Source: Astragalus membranaceus (taxonomy: Eukaryota; Streptophyta; Magnoliopsida; Fabales; Fabaceae). Taken from it: DNA of 64,000 nucleotides. The position numbers and the translations under genes were made by a program. The notes under the pieces are model-generated. The model made no database searches and was not told where the DNA came from. It worked only from the letters and a program-made list of their open reading frames with translations. Location: the NCBI GenBank assembly GCA_039519185.1, contig CM076851.1, positions 31,641,825-31,705,824 on the forward strand, written 5' to 3'. Of the stretch, positions 11,396 through 23,870 are shown one piece after another. The first letter of the stretch is position 1. Every line of letters begins with the position of its first letter.

Positions 11396-13741
11396 TGTAA
11401 CGCCCAAATATTTAATTAAATTATTTAATTAAATATTTAGGTATCCATTTATTTATTTATTTATTTCAGTTGGTGTAATTATATTAGCATTGGATTAAGA
11501 GGTGTATAATTGGATATCAGGGGATGGTGTTAGTGATCGGGCTTAAGCTGGAGGAAAGCCCGTGATCCAAAAGCCCACTAGCTAGGCGCATAGGAGAAGC
11601 GCCTAGGCTAGGGTTTTGCTCATTTGCGATTTTGGTTGAGAAAAGAGAGAGAGGGTCGCGAATAGAAGAGAGGAGAAGAGAAGAGGATTTGGCGCACATC
11701 CAAGGGAGAAGAAGAGGAGGATTTCGCGAGTTCAAGGAGAAGAAGGAAGCTGTGTTGCTGAGGTTATTGTTGGTGACTTGATCAAGAGGATTAGTGCTCT
11801 CCTACTATAAGGTAAGGGTGTGGTTCTTCCTTATAATAGGGTTTTATGATGGGGCTATGTTAGAATAGGTCCTATGATGCTTTTTACTTGATTTTGATGT
11901 TGGTTTGATGATAGTTTAATTATGATTATGTTGATTGAAATATTGGCTTGTTGGTGATTGTTGTAATTCTAGAAAAAATTTGGTGTTCATTGTTGTTATC
12001 ACGAATCGCATGCTAAGTGTTTGAATAAATGTTGTTTGGTGTTGTGATTGACAATTTATGATAATTGACATTGGGGTTTGAGAATTGGTGAACTAAATTG
12101 GTGGCTAAATCGAATTGGTGATTTAACATGGTGAAATTCTGAAATTTTGGGTCCCTAGGGCGCCATGGGTGCCAAAGGTTGTTGCTGTTCCTGTTGCAGA
12201 AAACGGCGCCCTGTGCCTGAGCGCCGTGTCCTGAGTTGTCTGGGCGCCAAGGGCGCCATATCCTGTGCCATGTTGCGTTTTTGTGCTGTTCTGGGCTGTC
12301 TGGGCGCCAAGGGCGCCATTTTCCTGCAGTGTTGCCTGCTGGGCACCTCCCTGGGCGCCAATTCCTGCGTGATGTTTCCTATGGGCGCCATGGGCGCCGT
12401 GTGCCAGTTTCTGCGTGTTGCCTGCTAGGCGCCCTGCTCCTGGGCGCCATTTTCAGGATGTGTCTCAGTTTTCCCCCTGTTTTGTTTTTCAAATATCTTT
12501 TGACTCAGGAGTCCGATTGAGACGTTTCAAAATGTTTTGGAAAGCTTATTCAGAGGCCTAGCTGAATATTCTAATTTAAGGCAAAGTGATCTATTTTTCT
12601 GGAAATTGTTAGCCGCTGGCTTAACCGTTAAATGTTGCCGTTTTTGGAAAAAGAAAATTTGTCGCATTTCAAATATTTTGGAAAATTGTCGTCGTCCCAA
12701 TACTTTGGAAAATTGTTGTCATCTTGGTGTCTTGGTTCTGTTTGAGCTAGGTGTGAAGGCTCAAACCTTGGTGTTGTTGGAGTTAGGTATGAAGGCTCCA
12801 AATCTTGGTGTTCCGCTGTTTCGGGTAGTTGGTGTTTTTGGTGTCGTTGGTCTAGGTGAGGAAGCCCAATTTTGGTGATATTCGGTGATTGATTTTTGGT
12901 GTGTCACATTGTGACTGATTTATGATGATTGTCTGTGTGCATTCATGGTGTCGCATACAGCATACGCATTTATTTTGGTGAAGGCCTTTGGTCTTGGAGC
13001 TGGGTGTGAAAGCTCAATTTTTCTAAAACTAGTGAGCCGGGTGTGAAAGCTCAATTTTTGTGAATTGGTGAGCCGGGTGTGAAAGCTCTCAATCTTGGTG
13101 ACGCCCCTATTTACGGGCAAAACTTTCGGTGATTTGGTACCACATGCATATGCCCGTTGGTGTGGGTTGCATTCATGCATTATCATGACATTTGGTGACT
13201 GATCGTGGTGTTTATAATTTGATGTGTGTTTATAATTCGTTGTGTGTAGTGGAGTGGTGGATATAGTTGTCATATTCTAGCATATTTCCTATCATTTACG
13301 CTATTATATTGAAGATATCTCACCCCTTCTGTTTGAATGTTACCCCTATGCGGTAACGTGCGGGTGATTGCGAGTGAAGGCTTAGCTATCTTCGCTAGTC
13401 TGAGTCGGTGTCCTTTGCTTTGATATGTAACACTCAAGGGGGGAAACGAACCTAGATTTTGGCTGTTGCATTTTATTTATTTAGAGTCCACTCAGGACGT
13501 TATGATTTTATTGTTTTGGAACTTATTTCTATTCCGCTGCGTGGTGACGTATTTTTGGCGATGTGATTAACTAAACTGGTGTTATGGGCTTCGTCCCTTT
13601 TTGACAAAGTGTTATATATCGTATGTGACGTTTTGAATTATCGATGAATGTGTGACATCTCTTTTCGAAGTATGGAATAATGAAATTTTTTTTTAACTCT
13701 GATTTTATTAAATAATTACCGAGTAGAAAATGGGTGTTACA
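11396..13741 (+). repeat. 5' LTR of the gypsy chromovirus
   Basis: 2,346 bp, from TGTAACGCCC to GTGTTACA (imperfect inverted ends). At 12,160-12,450 it has about a dozen GGCGCC palindromes in irregular repeats of a gggcgccaagggcgcc type. At 12,990-13,100 there are repeats of gagccgggtgtgaaagctca. It is about 200 bp longer than its partner because of extra GGCGCC units and a block at about 12,450-12,610 missing from the 3' LTR. Confidence 0.95.
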
Positions 13742-13745
13742 TTAG

Positions 13746-13758
13746 TGGTATCAGAGCA
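13746..13758 (+). other. Primer binding site (initiator tRNA-Met type)
   Basis: TGGTATCAGAGC lies four bases after the 5' LTR. This string is complementary to the 3' end of plant initiator tRNA-Met, the usual minus-strand primer of plant LTR elements. Confidence 0.92.
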
Positions 13759-13863
13759 AAAGTTTGGTCTGTCCGGCCAAGTTGTCCAGTCGTAGTGTCA
13801 ATTGACAATGGTGTGTTGTCAATTATATCTAACTGTTGTTTGTTTTGTAGCAAGTGAGTTGAA

Positions 13864-14667
13864 ATGGCTGGGAGGAACGATGCTGCAATTGCTGCTGCTC
13901 TAGATGCTATGGCGCAGGCTGTGGAGAATCAACAGAATGCTGGGTCTCGGAGTTTGGCTACCTTTCAGAGAGAGAATCCGCCTACCTTCAAGGGCAAGTA
14001 TGATCCCGATGGTGCCTTAGCTTGGTTGAAGGAAATGGAGAGGATTTTTCGAGTAATGGATTGTACCCCAGCACAGAAGGTCCGCTATGGTACGCATATG
14101 CTAGCTGAGGAAGCTGATGATTGGTGGTTAGAGGCGAGGCAGAGGTTGGAGACTGCTAATGAAGAGATTACCTGGGAAGTGTTCAGCAGCGAGTTTAATC
14201 GTAAGTATTATCCGGAAGATGTCCGAGGGAAGAAAGAGATTGAGTTTCTAGAGCTGAAACAAGGGAGTATGTCCGTATCGGAGTATGCTGCTAAGTTCGT
14301 GGAGCTAGCAAAGTTCTATCCGCATTACACTGGAGCTACTGCTGAGTTTTCCAAGTGTATCAAGTTCGAGAATGGTTTGAGGCCCGAGATCAAGAAGGCA
14401 ATCGGATATCAGAAGATCTGTGTCTTTGCTGACTTGATTGATAGTTGCAGAATATTTGAGGAGGATAGTAATGCTCACTACAAGATTGTGAACGATAAGA
14501 GGAGCAAGTTTCAAGGCCGTAGTAAGCCGTATGAGGTCCCTGCGGGCAAGGGTAAGCAGAGAGCTGATGCTGGCAAGAGGACTAGTGGGGAGATGCCCCT
14601 GCTAGCATTGTGTGTTTTAAGTGTGGCAAGCCTGGCCACAAGAGTGTCATGTGCAGAAGCGACGTGA
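13864..14667 (+). pseudogene. gag: Gypsy gag, frameshifted from pol
   Basis: Open for 267 codons from the first ATG after the primer site. Residues about 40-190 form a retrotransposon gag region (ADDWWLEARQRLE, FNRKYYPEDVRGKKEIEFLEL, GLRPEIKKAIG). The zinc knuckles that normally close Gag lie in another frame starting near 14,590. The last ~25 residues here are therefore out-of-frame read-through after a one-base loss in a G run at about 14,586-14,589. Gag and Pol in such elements are usually one polyprotein. Confidence 0.9.
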
Positions 14668-17600
14668 AGAGGTGTTTCAAGTGCGGTAAGGACGGCCATG
14701 TGGTGGCCGAATGTGAGAGCAAGGTAGTGGTCTGCTACAACTGTGGTGAAGGAGGGCACATTAGTACTCAATGTCCGAAGCCGAAGAAAGAGAGGTCCAG
14801 TGGAAAAGTGTTTGCTTTAGCAGGTGAAGAGCCTACTGAAGATGATGGACTCATTAGAGGTACGTGCTTCATTAATGGTACTCCTTTAAAGTCTATTGTT
14901 GATACTGGTGCTACTCACTGCTTTATTGCTGCTGATTGTTGTAAGAGGTTGAATCTTGTTTTGTCTGCTATGAATGGGGAGATGGTTGTCGACACTCCAG
15001 CTAAGGGGTCGGTAACCACTTCTCTGGTATGTTCTCAATGTCCCGTGTCGATCTTCGACCGAGACTTTGTTGTGGATTTTGTTTGTTTGCCGCTGAATGG
15101 ATTAGATGTAATTTTGGGCATGAACTGGTTGGAGCATAACCTTGTTCGCATTGATTGTCGTCGCAAGTCTGTGAGCTTTGGAGAGGAAGAGTCTGGTTTG
15201 TTATCTGCTAGTCAGTTGCGGAAGTTAGCGAAGGAGGGAGTTCAGTTATTCTCATTGATGGCATCGCTGTTCGTAGAGAATCAAGTTATCATCGAAGGAA
15301 TGCGAGTGGTGCGCGAATTTCCTGAAGTCTTTCCTGATGAGATCCCTAGTGTGCCGCCTGAGAGGGAAGTGGAGTTTTCTATTGATCTTGTACCCGGTAC
15401 GAGGCCTGTGTCTATGGCACCGTACAGGATGTCTGCGTCAGAATTGTCTGAGTTGAAGAAGCAACTTGAAGACCTGCTTGAGAAGAAGTTTATTAGGCCG
15501 GGTGTATCGCCGTGGGGAGCTCCTGTGTTGCTGGTGAAGAAGAAGGATGGAAGCATGAGGTTGTGTGTTGATTATAGGCAGCTGAATAAGGTGACCATTA
15601 AGAACAAGTATCCACTGCCGAGGATAGACGATTTGATGGATCAGTTAGTGGGTGCTCGGGTATTCAGCAAGATTGATTTGAGGTCAGGTTACCATCAGAT
15701 CAAGGTGAAGGATGAAGATGTTCAGAAGACTGCTTTCAGGACGCGGTATGGGCATTATCAGTATTCGGTGATGCCGTTCGGTGTCACTAACGCGCCGGGT
15801 GTATTTATGGAGTACATGAATCGTATATTCCATACTTACTTGGATCGGTTCGTGGTTGTGTTCATTGACGACATCCTGATTTATTCGAAGACGGAGGAAG
15901 AGCATGCGGAGCATTTGAGATTAGTATTGGAGATCCTGAGAGAGAAGAGGCTGTATGCAAAGTTGTCTAAGTGTGAATTCTGGTTGTCAGAAGTGAGTTT
16001 TCTGGGTCATATCATTTCTGGTAGTGGTATTGCTGTGGATCCATCTAAGGTTGATGCCGTGATGCAGTGGGAGAGTCCGAAGTCGGCTACGGAGATTAGA
16101 AGCTTCTTAGGGTTGGCTGGTTACTACAGAAGGTTCATCAAAGGCTTTTCTAAGTTGGCCCTTCCGTTGACGCAGTTGACTTGTAAGGGTAAGGCTTTTG
16201 TGTGGGATGCTCGTTGTGAGGAAAGTTTCCTTGAGTTGAAGAAGAGATTGACGACGTCTCCTGTTTTGACGTTGCCAAATCCGGGAGAGCCGTTCGTGGT
16301 GTATTGTGATGCTTCGAAGATGGGTCTAGGTGGCGTGCTTATGCAAGATGGGAAGGTGATTGCTTATGCGTCGAGGCAGTTAAGGGTTCATGAGAAAAAT
16401 TATCCAACGCATGATTTGGAGTTGGCTGCAGTAGTCTTTGTGCTGAAGATTTGGAGGCACTATTTGTATGGTTCCAGATTTGAGGTGTTCAGTGATCATA
16501 AGAGTTTGAAATATTTGTTTGACCAGAAGGAGCTGAATATGAGGCAGCGAAGGTGGTTGGAATTGTTGAAAGACTATGATTTCGGTTTGAACTATCATCC
16601 AGGCAAAGCTAATGTCGTGGCTGATGCTTTAAGTCGGAAGTCCTTGCATATGTCGGCAATGATGGCTAAGGAGTTAGAGTTGATTGAGGAATTCAGGGAT
16701 TTGAGTTTGGTTTGTGAAGTGTCGCTTCAGAGTGTTAAGTTGGGTATGTGGAAGATTAATAATGAGTTTCTTGACAGTATCAGAGAAGCCCAGAAGTTGG
16801 ATACTAAGTTGGTGGATTTGATGGTCGGGGATGATCGGCCTGAGGGTAGTGACTTTAAGTTGGATGCGCATGGTGTTTTGAGATTCCGTGATAGGATTTG
16901 TATTCCTGAAGACACAGAGCTGAAGAGAGCAATTTTAGAAGAGGGTCATCGAAGTAAGTTAAGTATTCATCCGGGAGCTACGAAGATGTATCAAGATCTG
17001 AAGAAGTTGTTTTGGTGGCCTGGTATGAAGCGAGATGTAGCACACTTTGTGTATGCCTGTTTGACTTGCCAGAAGTCAAAGGTGGAGCATCAGAAGCCTG
17101 CTGGACTGATGCAACCGTTAGAAATTCCGGAGTGGAAATGGGATAGCATTTCGATGGATTTTGTGACGGGATTGCCTAGTACTGCGAGAGGGTATGATGC
17201 AATTTGGGTGATTGTTGACAGGTTAACGAAATCGTCTCATTTTGTTCCTATCAGCATCACGTATCCGGTGTCGAAGTTGGCAGAGATTTATATCCGGGAG
17301 ATTGTGAAGCTGCATGGAGTTCCTAAGAGTATTGTTTCGGATAGAGATCCGAGGTTCACTTTAGATTTCTGGAAGAGTTTGCAAGAAAAGTTGGGGTCTA
17401 AGCTGAGGTTGAGTTCGGCATATCATCCTCAGACAGATGGTCAGTCAGAGAGGACGATTCAGTCATTAGAAGATTTGTTGAGGGCTTGTGTTTTGGAACA
17501 ATGAGGTTCGTGGGATTCCTACCTTCCACTGATAGAGTTCACGTATAACAATAGTTACCATTCTAGTATCGGGATGACACCTTTTGAGGCATTGTATGGT

Positions 17601-18224
17601 CGGAAGTGTAGAACCCCGTTGTGTTGGTATGAGTCTGGAGAGAGTGTGGTGCTTGGACCGGAAATTGTTCGGGAGACAACCGAGAAGATAAAGTTGATCC
17701 GTGAGAAGATGAAGGCTTCGCAGAGTCGTCAGAAGAGTTATCACGACAAGAGGAGAAAAGATTTAGAGTTCCAGGAGGGTGAGCATGTATTCTTGAGAGT
17801 CACTCTAGTGACCGGTGTTGGCCGTGCCTTGAAGTCGAAGAAGCTCACTCCTCGATTCATTGGTCCTTATCAGATTTCCGGGAGAGTTGGGAATGTGGCG
17901 TATAGAGTGGCTTTATCGCCAAACCTTTCGAATTTGCACGACGTGTTTCACGTGTCGCAACTTCGGAAGTACATTTCAGATCCATCTCATGTAATCCACA
18001 TGGATGATGTGGAGGTGCGAGATAATCTCACGGTAGAGACGATGCCTGTGCGGATTGAAGACCATGAGGTGAAGGTGTTAAGAGGCAAGGAAATTGCATT
18101 GGTGAAGGTGGTCTGGCTAGGAGCTGCCGGTGAGAGCATGACTTGGGAGTTGGAGAGTAAGATGCGGGAATCCTATCCCGAGCTGTTTGATTCAGGTGAG
18201 TTTTCAAGGACGAAAACATTCTAA
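14590..18224 (+). pseudogene. pol: Gypsy pol with three zinc knuckles, PR-RT-RH-IN and chromodomain; internal stop
   Basis: One frame runs from about 14,590 to the stop at 18,222 except for a TGA at 17,502-17,504. Counting from the Met at 14,610: CCHC knuckles near residues 2-15, 22-35 and 42-55; protease DTGA 98-101; reverse transcriptase with KIDLRSG (D356) and FIDD 418-421; RNase H D567, E604, D629 and D672; integrase H780, H787, C817 and C820, then D850, D911 and E947. The stop falls 17 codons after E947. Downstream the same frame continues with TPFEALYGRKCRTP and ends in a chromodomain-like KVVWLGAAGESMTWELES region. Such chromodomains steer integration to particular chromatin. Three knuckles are more than the single one common in gypsy Gag. 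Confidence 0.93.
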
Positions 18225-18236
18225 GTGGGGGAGAGT
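18225..18236 (+). other. Polypurine tract of the gypsy element
   Basis: AGTGGGGGAGAGT abuts the 3' LTR, immediately after the pol stop codon. Position and purine content fit the plus-strand primer. Confidence 0.85.
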
Positions 18237-20378
18237 TGTAACGCCCAAATATTTAATTAAATTATTTAATTAAATATTTAGGTATCCATTTATTTATTTA
18301 TTTATTTCAGTTGGTGTAATTATATTAGCATTTGATTAAGAGGTGTATAATTGGATATTAGGGGATGGTGTTAGTGATCGGGCTTAAGCTGGAGGAAAGC
18401 CCGTGATCCAAAAGCCCACTAGCTAGGCGCATAGGTGAAGCGCCTAGGCTAGGGTTTTGCTCATTTGCGATTTTGGTTGAGAAAAGAGAGAGAGGGTCGC
18501 GAATAGAAGAGAGGAGAAGAGAAGAGGATTTGGCGCACATCCAAGGGAGAAGAAGAGGAGGATTTCGCGAGTTCAAGGAGAAGAAGGAAGCTGTGTTGCT
18601 GAGGTTATTGTTGGTGACTTGATCAAGAGGATTAGTGCTCTCCTACTATAAGGTAAGGGTGTGGTTCTTCCTTATAATAGGGTTTTATGATGGGGCTATG
18701 TTAGAATAGGTCCTATGATGCTTTTTACTTGATTTTGATGTTGGTTTGATGATAGTTTAATTATGATTATGTTGATTGAAATATTTGCTTGTTGGTGATT
18801 GTTGTAATTCTAGAAAAAATTTGGTGTTCATTGTTGTTATCACGAATCGCATGCTAAGTGTTTGAATAAATGTTGTTTGGTGTTGTGATTGACAATTTAT
18901 GATAATTGACATTGGGGTTTGAGAATTGGTGAACTAAATTGGTGGCTAAATCGAATTGGTGATTTAACATGGTGAAATTCTGAAATTTTGGGTCCCTAGG
19001 GCGCCATGGGCGCCAAAGGTTGTTGCTGTTCCTGTTGCAGAAAACGGCGCCCTGTGCCTGGGCGCCATGTTTGGTCGTGTTGCGTTCGGTGTCTGTGCGG
19101 CAGGAAACGACGCCCTGTGCCTGGGCGCCACATCCTGTGTGTTGCGTTTTTCTGCTGTGTTGCTGTTTTAGGCGCCCTATGCCTGGGCGCCGTGTCTGGT
19201 GTGTGTTCCGTGTTGTGTTGTGTTGCTGTGCCGTGTCCTGAGTTGTTAGCCGTTGGCTTAACCGTTAAATGTTGCCGTTTTTGGAAAAAGAAAATTTGTC
19301 GCATTTCAAATATTTTGGAAAATTGTCGTCGTCCCAATACTTTGGAAAATTGTTGTCATCTTGGTGTCTTGGTGCTGTTTGAGCTAGGTGTGAAGGCTCA
19401 AACCTTGGTGTTGTTGGAGTTAGGTATGAAGGCTCCAAATCTTGGTGTTCCGTTGTTTCGGGTAGTTGGTGTTTTTGGTGTCGTTGGTCTAGGTGAGGAA
19501 GCCCAATTTTGGTGATATTCGGTGATTGATTTTTGGTGTGTCACATTGTGACTGATTTATGATGATTGTCTGTGTGCATTCATGGTGTCGCATACAGCAT
19601 ACACATTTATTTTGGTGAAGGCCTTTGATCTTGGAGCTGGGTGTGGAAGCTCAATTTTTCTAAAACTAGTGAGCCGGGTGTGAAAGCTCAATTTTTGTGA
19701 ATTGGTGAGCCGGGTGTGAAAGCTCTCAGTCTTGGTGACGCCCCTAATTACGGGCAAAACTTTCGGTGATTTGGTACCACATGCATATGCCCGTTGGTGT
19801 GGGTTGCATTCATGCATTATCATGACATTTGGTGACTGATTGTGGTGTTTATAATTTGACGTGTGTTTATAATTCGTTGTGTGTAGTGGAGTGGTGGATA
19901 TAGTTGTCATATTCTAGCATATTTCCTATCATTTACGCTATTATATTGAAGATATCTCACCCCTTCTGTTTGAATGTTACCCCTATGCGGTAACGTGCGG
20001 GTGATTGCGAGTGAAGGCTTAGCTACCTTCGCTAGTCTGAGTCGGTGTCATTTGCTTTGATATGTAACACTCAAGGGGGGAAACGAACCTAGATTTTGGC
20101 TGTTGCATTTTATTTATTTAGAGTCCACTCAGGACGTTATGATTTTATTGTTTTGGAACTTATTTCTATTCCGCTGCGTGGTGACGTATTTTTGGCGATG
20201 TGATTAACTAAACTGGTGTTATGGGCTTCGTCTCTTTTTGACAAAGTGTTATATATCGTATGTGACGTTTTGAATTATCGATGAATGTGTGACATCTCTT
20301 TTCGAAGTATGGAATAATGAATTTTTTTTTTAACTCTGATTTTATTAAATAATTACCGAGTAGAAAATGGGTGTTACA
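18237..20378 (+). repeat. 3' LTR of the gypsy chromovirus
   Basis: 2,142 bp with the same termini as the 5' LTR. Apart from the GGCGCC block (19,000-19,250) it differs by scattered substitutions, so insertion was fairly recent. The block is rearranged and shorter, suggesting slippage or gene conversion within it. Confidence 0.95.
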
Positions 20379-20383
20379 CTAAA

Positions 20384-21420
20384 GAATGACATTGAAATCA
20401 AGTATTCGCATTTAATAAAACTCTTATGATATCGCACAAGCTAAAGAATGACATTGAAATCAAGTATTCTCATTTAATAACATTAAAAGTTTAACTTCCT
20501 CTTTCACATTTCTCCCCTCAACCAAACATGAGAGGATGACTCTCTCTTCCCTCTTTCACTTCAAAAAAACACACGTGTTTGGATTAGGAGAGAGTGGGGG
20601 AAGAGAGAAAGAGGTGAGAATTAGAGAAGATTAAGAGGGTTATTTGGTTTAAGGGAAAGAGAAGAGAAATAGGGAAGAGAGAGTTGTGCCTCTTAGTTTG
20701 GTTTGTGCGGAAGAGAGAAAAAGAATATTAGTTTTAAAAGGACAAAAACAACCCCATGGGTGTGTTTGGATTAGGAGAGAAAGAGGGAAGAGAGAAAGAG
20801 GGAAGGGGGAGTGAGGAAAGAGAGAAAGAGGTGAGAACTAGAGTGGATTAGTAGGGTTGTTTGGTATAAAGGAAAGAGAAGAGAAATATGGAAGAGAGAG
20901 TTGTGCATTTTCGTTTGGTTGAAGTGAAAAAGAGAAGAGAGAATGAATACTAGTTTTAAAAGAACAAAAACACCCCTATGTGTTTGATTTAATTTTTTAA
21001 TTTAATTGACTTAGTATTTTTTGACAAGTAGTATTTATTTTAATTATTTAATTAAATTAGCTAAATATTTATTTTAATTAGCTAAATAATTATTTTAATC
21101 ATTTAACTCAATTAGTTACATATTTATTTGAGCTATTTAATTTAAATTTATAAAGTGTCACATCCTATAAATTATAATAATTGTTATTCATGGTAAAAGT
21201 AATTTTGTTGATGACAAAATGGTAAAAGTAAAATTTAATAGCCCTTTCTTTCCACTTTGTGGAGATATTATAAAAATCACTAAACTAATCATCCCTCACT
21301 CTCTCTTTTTTATTTCTCTCCTTAACCAAACATGTCAAGATCACTCTTTCTTCACTTACTCTCTCTTCCCTCTTTCACCTCAAACAAACACACATTTATT
21401 GTTCTGAACTTCCAAGGTGA
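20384..21420. repeat. MITE-like inverted and tandem repeats
   Basis: First, a ~69-bp unit (ctaaagaatgacattgaaat) is directly repeated at 20,379 and 20,441; the gypsy element landed in the first copy. Then gtgtttggattaggagaga starts at 20,573 and again near 20,762, each followed by ~190-220 bp of gaagagagaaagagg-type sequence. The inverse, ctctcttccctctttca followed by caaacaaacacac, occurs near 20,540 and 21,355. This looks like one MITE with ~35-bp inverted ends (about 20,762-21,393) plus a second partial copy in tandem. Confidence 0.5.
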
Positions 21421-21989
21421 ATTCAAGAATCATGCGTAAAAATTCAAGAAAAGGAGGAATCATGATCACTACTATATGCTACAAAAATTAAATCAAAATG
21501 AAACTGATAAAATGGATGCAAGAAGTGATGATGATCAAGATGGAAAATGGTCGTGGATCTCCACTCCTAACAAATATGATTCTTGGATCGCCATAAGAGA
21601 TGTTCCAAGCCTCTTCATGAGATCTATTAGTTAATTTCAAGAACCAAAGGGAGAGGATTTTACTCTTAGTACTCGCACTAATTTGTGAAATTTCTAAAAT
21701 TGCATCGAAAGTGTTTACTTTTTATCCCGCACCTACAAAAATTACTAATACTACCTTGCGCTCAAAATGAGTTTTATGTCCTAAAAGAATCAAATATAGA
21801 AGACCATGTCCAAAACATTATCGCAAGTACTAGAACATCCCTACCTAGTGATGGGCATAATGAAAAAGGCTCTTGCTTCTCGCACTTCCCCTCCTACTCA
21901 CGACACACCACCAAAGCCCAAAAATTCCAAAATTATCCTCATGTAGAAGACGTTCCCAACCCCCCCCCCCCACGCTGCATTTTGGACGG
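21421..21989. other. Unassigned region
   Basis: Short open frames exist, such as a 41-codon ATG frame at 21,511, but none matches a family I recognise. An 11-base C run lies at about 21,959-21,970. Confidence 0.3.
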
Positions 21990-22580
21990 ATACAGTACTT
22001 TAGTATCGAACAGGTACGATACTTTAGTACCGAACAAGTTCCATCTTGTATGTTGCAAAATCATCCTTCTGAGTTCCTTTTACTGCACTTCTTCTCCAAT
22101 GTCAATGTGTAGCTGAAACCATTTCCATATATTCAATACATTAGAAAGTAAAAAAAACAAAAAGGTTTGCTTACAATTTTGTTCACAATTTCTCTTTTGG
22201 GCTAAAGAAGAAACCCGTTTGCTGCCAAAATCGAACCTTGGTTCATATCCATCATCAATTTCGTTCACCCAATACCTGTTTGAAGCTAAAGAAAAAACCT
22301 TTTCTCTCAAATACCCACTTCAGTGTTTCTAGAAGCCCGAAACCTCGCTCCAATTTTGTAGTTTTTGCAGCATAGTAGAAATTTTATAAAGGTTATAGCC
22401 CCAACTGTGGAGAGGTATGCAAGAATGAAGGTTTCATACTTTGAAATACAAGTTCGGTACTTTAGTACCGAACCCGTACGGTACTAAAGTACTGAACTAG
22501 GGGTGTGTGGAAAATTAAATGCTACGGTACCAAGGTACCGTACCTGGTTCGGTACGATAGTACCGCACCCGTTGAAGGCA
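21990..22580. repeat. Cluster of GGTACTTTAGTACC palindromes
   Basis: Palindromic motifs such as cggtactttagtaccgaac occur at about 21,993-22,040 (twice) and 22,450-22,575 (four more, including acggtaccaaggtaccgt). The two clusters flank ~400 bp of unassigned sequence with weak coding signal on the minus strand. Each motif can fold into a 6-8 bp hairpin. Confidence 0.6.
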
Positions 22581-22639
22581 AAAAAAAAGGGACGCGGTTG
22601 AAACTTTTTATTCATTAATGAATTTTTTGTCTTGTCGCA

Positions 22640-22940
22640 GGGTTACATGGTGTTTATTGAGTAGGAGGGTGAGTGGGAGAAGCACGGGCCAATGAAGAAT
22701 TACTTCTCCTTCTTAGGTATCGGGGTGCCCTTCCATTCCACCAAGTGGGTTATCTTGTTCTCCATCTCTCTTTTGGGCTTTTGAGCTTTGCTCCTAGTGA
22801 TTGGCCCTTCTTTCTTTTGCTTTTGTTGCAATTCTCGGAGCCCCCCATTAATAAGTACCCACTTTTTATAATGCTAATAATGACTATCGGAATGGGGATT
22901 ACATACATAAATCCTTCATATGGAAACTTGTAATAGGTTT
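22640..22940. other. Unassigned region
   Basis: An open frame at 22,673-22,933 on the plus strand is hydrophobic and serine/leucine-rich but matches nothing I know. There is no start context or splice structure to support a gene. Confidence 0.3.
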
Positions 22941-22944
22941 GCGG

Positions 22945-23870
22945 TACTTAAAGTCCCTTATTGTTGGTCTAGCTGATTTTCGTTGTGGGAAGTTAACTAA
23001 TGGCAGTTATTTCTCTCTAAAATCGCATGATTGGATATGGATGTATATCGAAATCCAAGTGAGTCATAATCCTACTTTTAGTAAGGTGTGGTAGTGGGTG
23101 AGTCCAAATCACATTAAAGGTTTTCTATGGAAGCTGACTCGTGCTAGATTGCTCACCAATTAAGAGATAAACACTAGAAACATTACTCGATGATTTATGC
23201 CAAAGATAACAAATGTTCCTCAAATCAATTATGCATGGTTTAAGAAATTCTGAAGACATAAAGTGTTTTGGCCCTACATGAATCACCCAAATGTTTGGAG
23301 CCACTTTATTAGTGTTGGATGGCATACTTAGATTGATTGGAATTTAATATGGACTCAAACGTTCTGGCAAACATGGTTCATTCAGGCTTCACAAGTCATG
23401 TATTCCTTCTTCCTCGACTCTATAAATTTTTCAAATCAGAGAACTCCTCTGATCCATATCTTTAGAGAGACTAATTGTTGTCCCGATATTTTAGTAGATA
23501 AAAGATATCCTTCTTATAAAAGAGACATCATATATATTCTATATCCTACTCCTACTTCAATTCGTTTGATCGATATAAGGGCTATTTTCATCTCCTCAAT
23601 TTATTATAGGAAGCATGGTTCATTGAGGCTCCACAAGTAATGCATTCATTCTTCCTCGACTCCAGAAAATCATTCATATGCGTAATCTTCCAAATCGTAG
23701 AACTCCTCTGACTTTAGAGAGACTATTGTCTTGACATTTTAGTAGATAAAAGACATCCTTCTTATAAAAGAGACATCATATATGTTCCATATCCTATTCC
23801 TACTTCAATTCTTTTGAATGATGTAAGGGCTATTTTCATGACCTCTATTTAGTAGTCCTTAATACATTTC
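22945..23870 (+). pseudogene. Decayed LINE ORF2 3' part (zf-RVT-like) and associated repeat
   Basis: Between 23,080 and 23,340 one frame with stops reads VSPNHIKGFLWKLTRARLLTN, followed by NVPQINYAWFKKF. This is the W-x-VPPKVK-F-W-R-x-LPT zf-RVT pattern of plant LINEs. At 23,395-23,520 and 23,640-23,790 a ~130-bp motif is duplicated in direct orientation (ttcttcctcgactc, then agtagataaaaga); it also occurs near 5,330. Confidence 0.5.

Larger units (their letters stand above)
11396..20378 (+). mobile_element. Ty3/gypsy chromovirus (Tekay/Del-like), near full length but defective
   Basis: An 8,983-bp LTR retrotransposon with TG...CA LTRs (11396-13741 and 18237-20378). It is bounded by perfect 5-bp target duplications CTAAA (11391-11395 and 20379-20383). 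Between the LTRs, in order, lie a tRNA-Met-type primer site, gag, three zinc knuckles, protease, reverse transcriptase, RNase H, integrase and a C-terminal chromodomain-like region, then a purine tract. This domain order with a chromodomain places it among chromoviruses, and the long LTRs fit Tekay/Del. Two lesions break the coding region: a one-base frameshift near 14,586 and a stop codon at 17,502-17,504. It is therefore not autonomous. Confidence 0.95.

Noticed and set aside
12165..12520. Open frames with Cys/Arg-rich peptides in the gypsy 5' LTR (also 19,006-19,515 in the 3' LTR)
   Set aside because: They are translations of the GGCGCC repeat block on both strands, differ between the LTRs and match no protein family.
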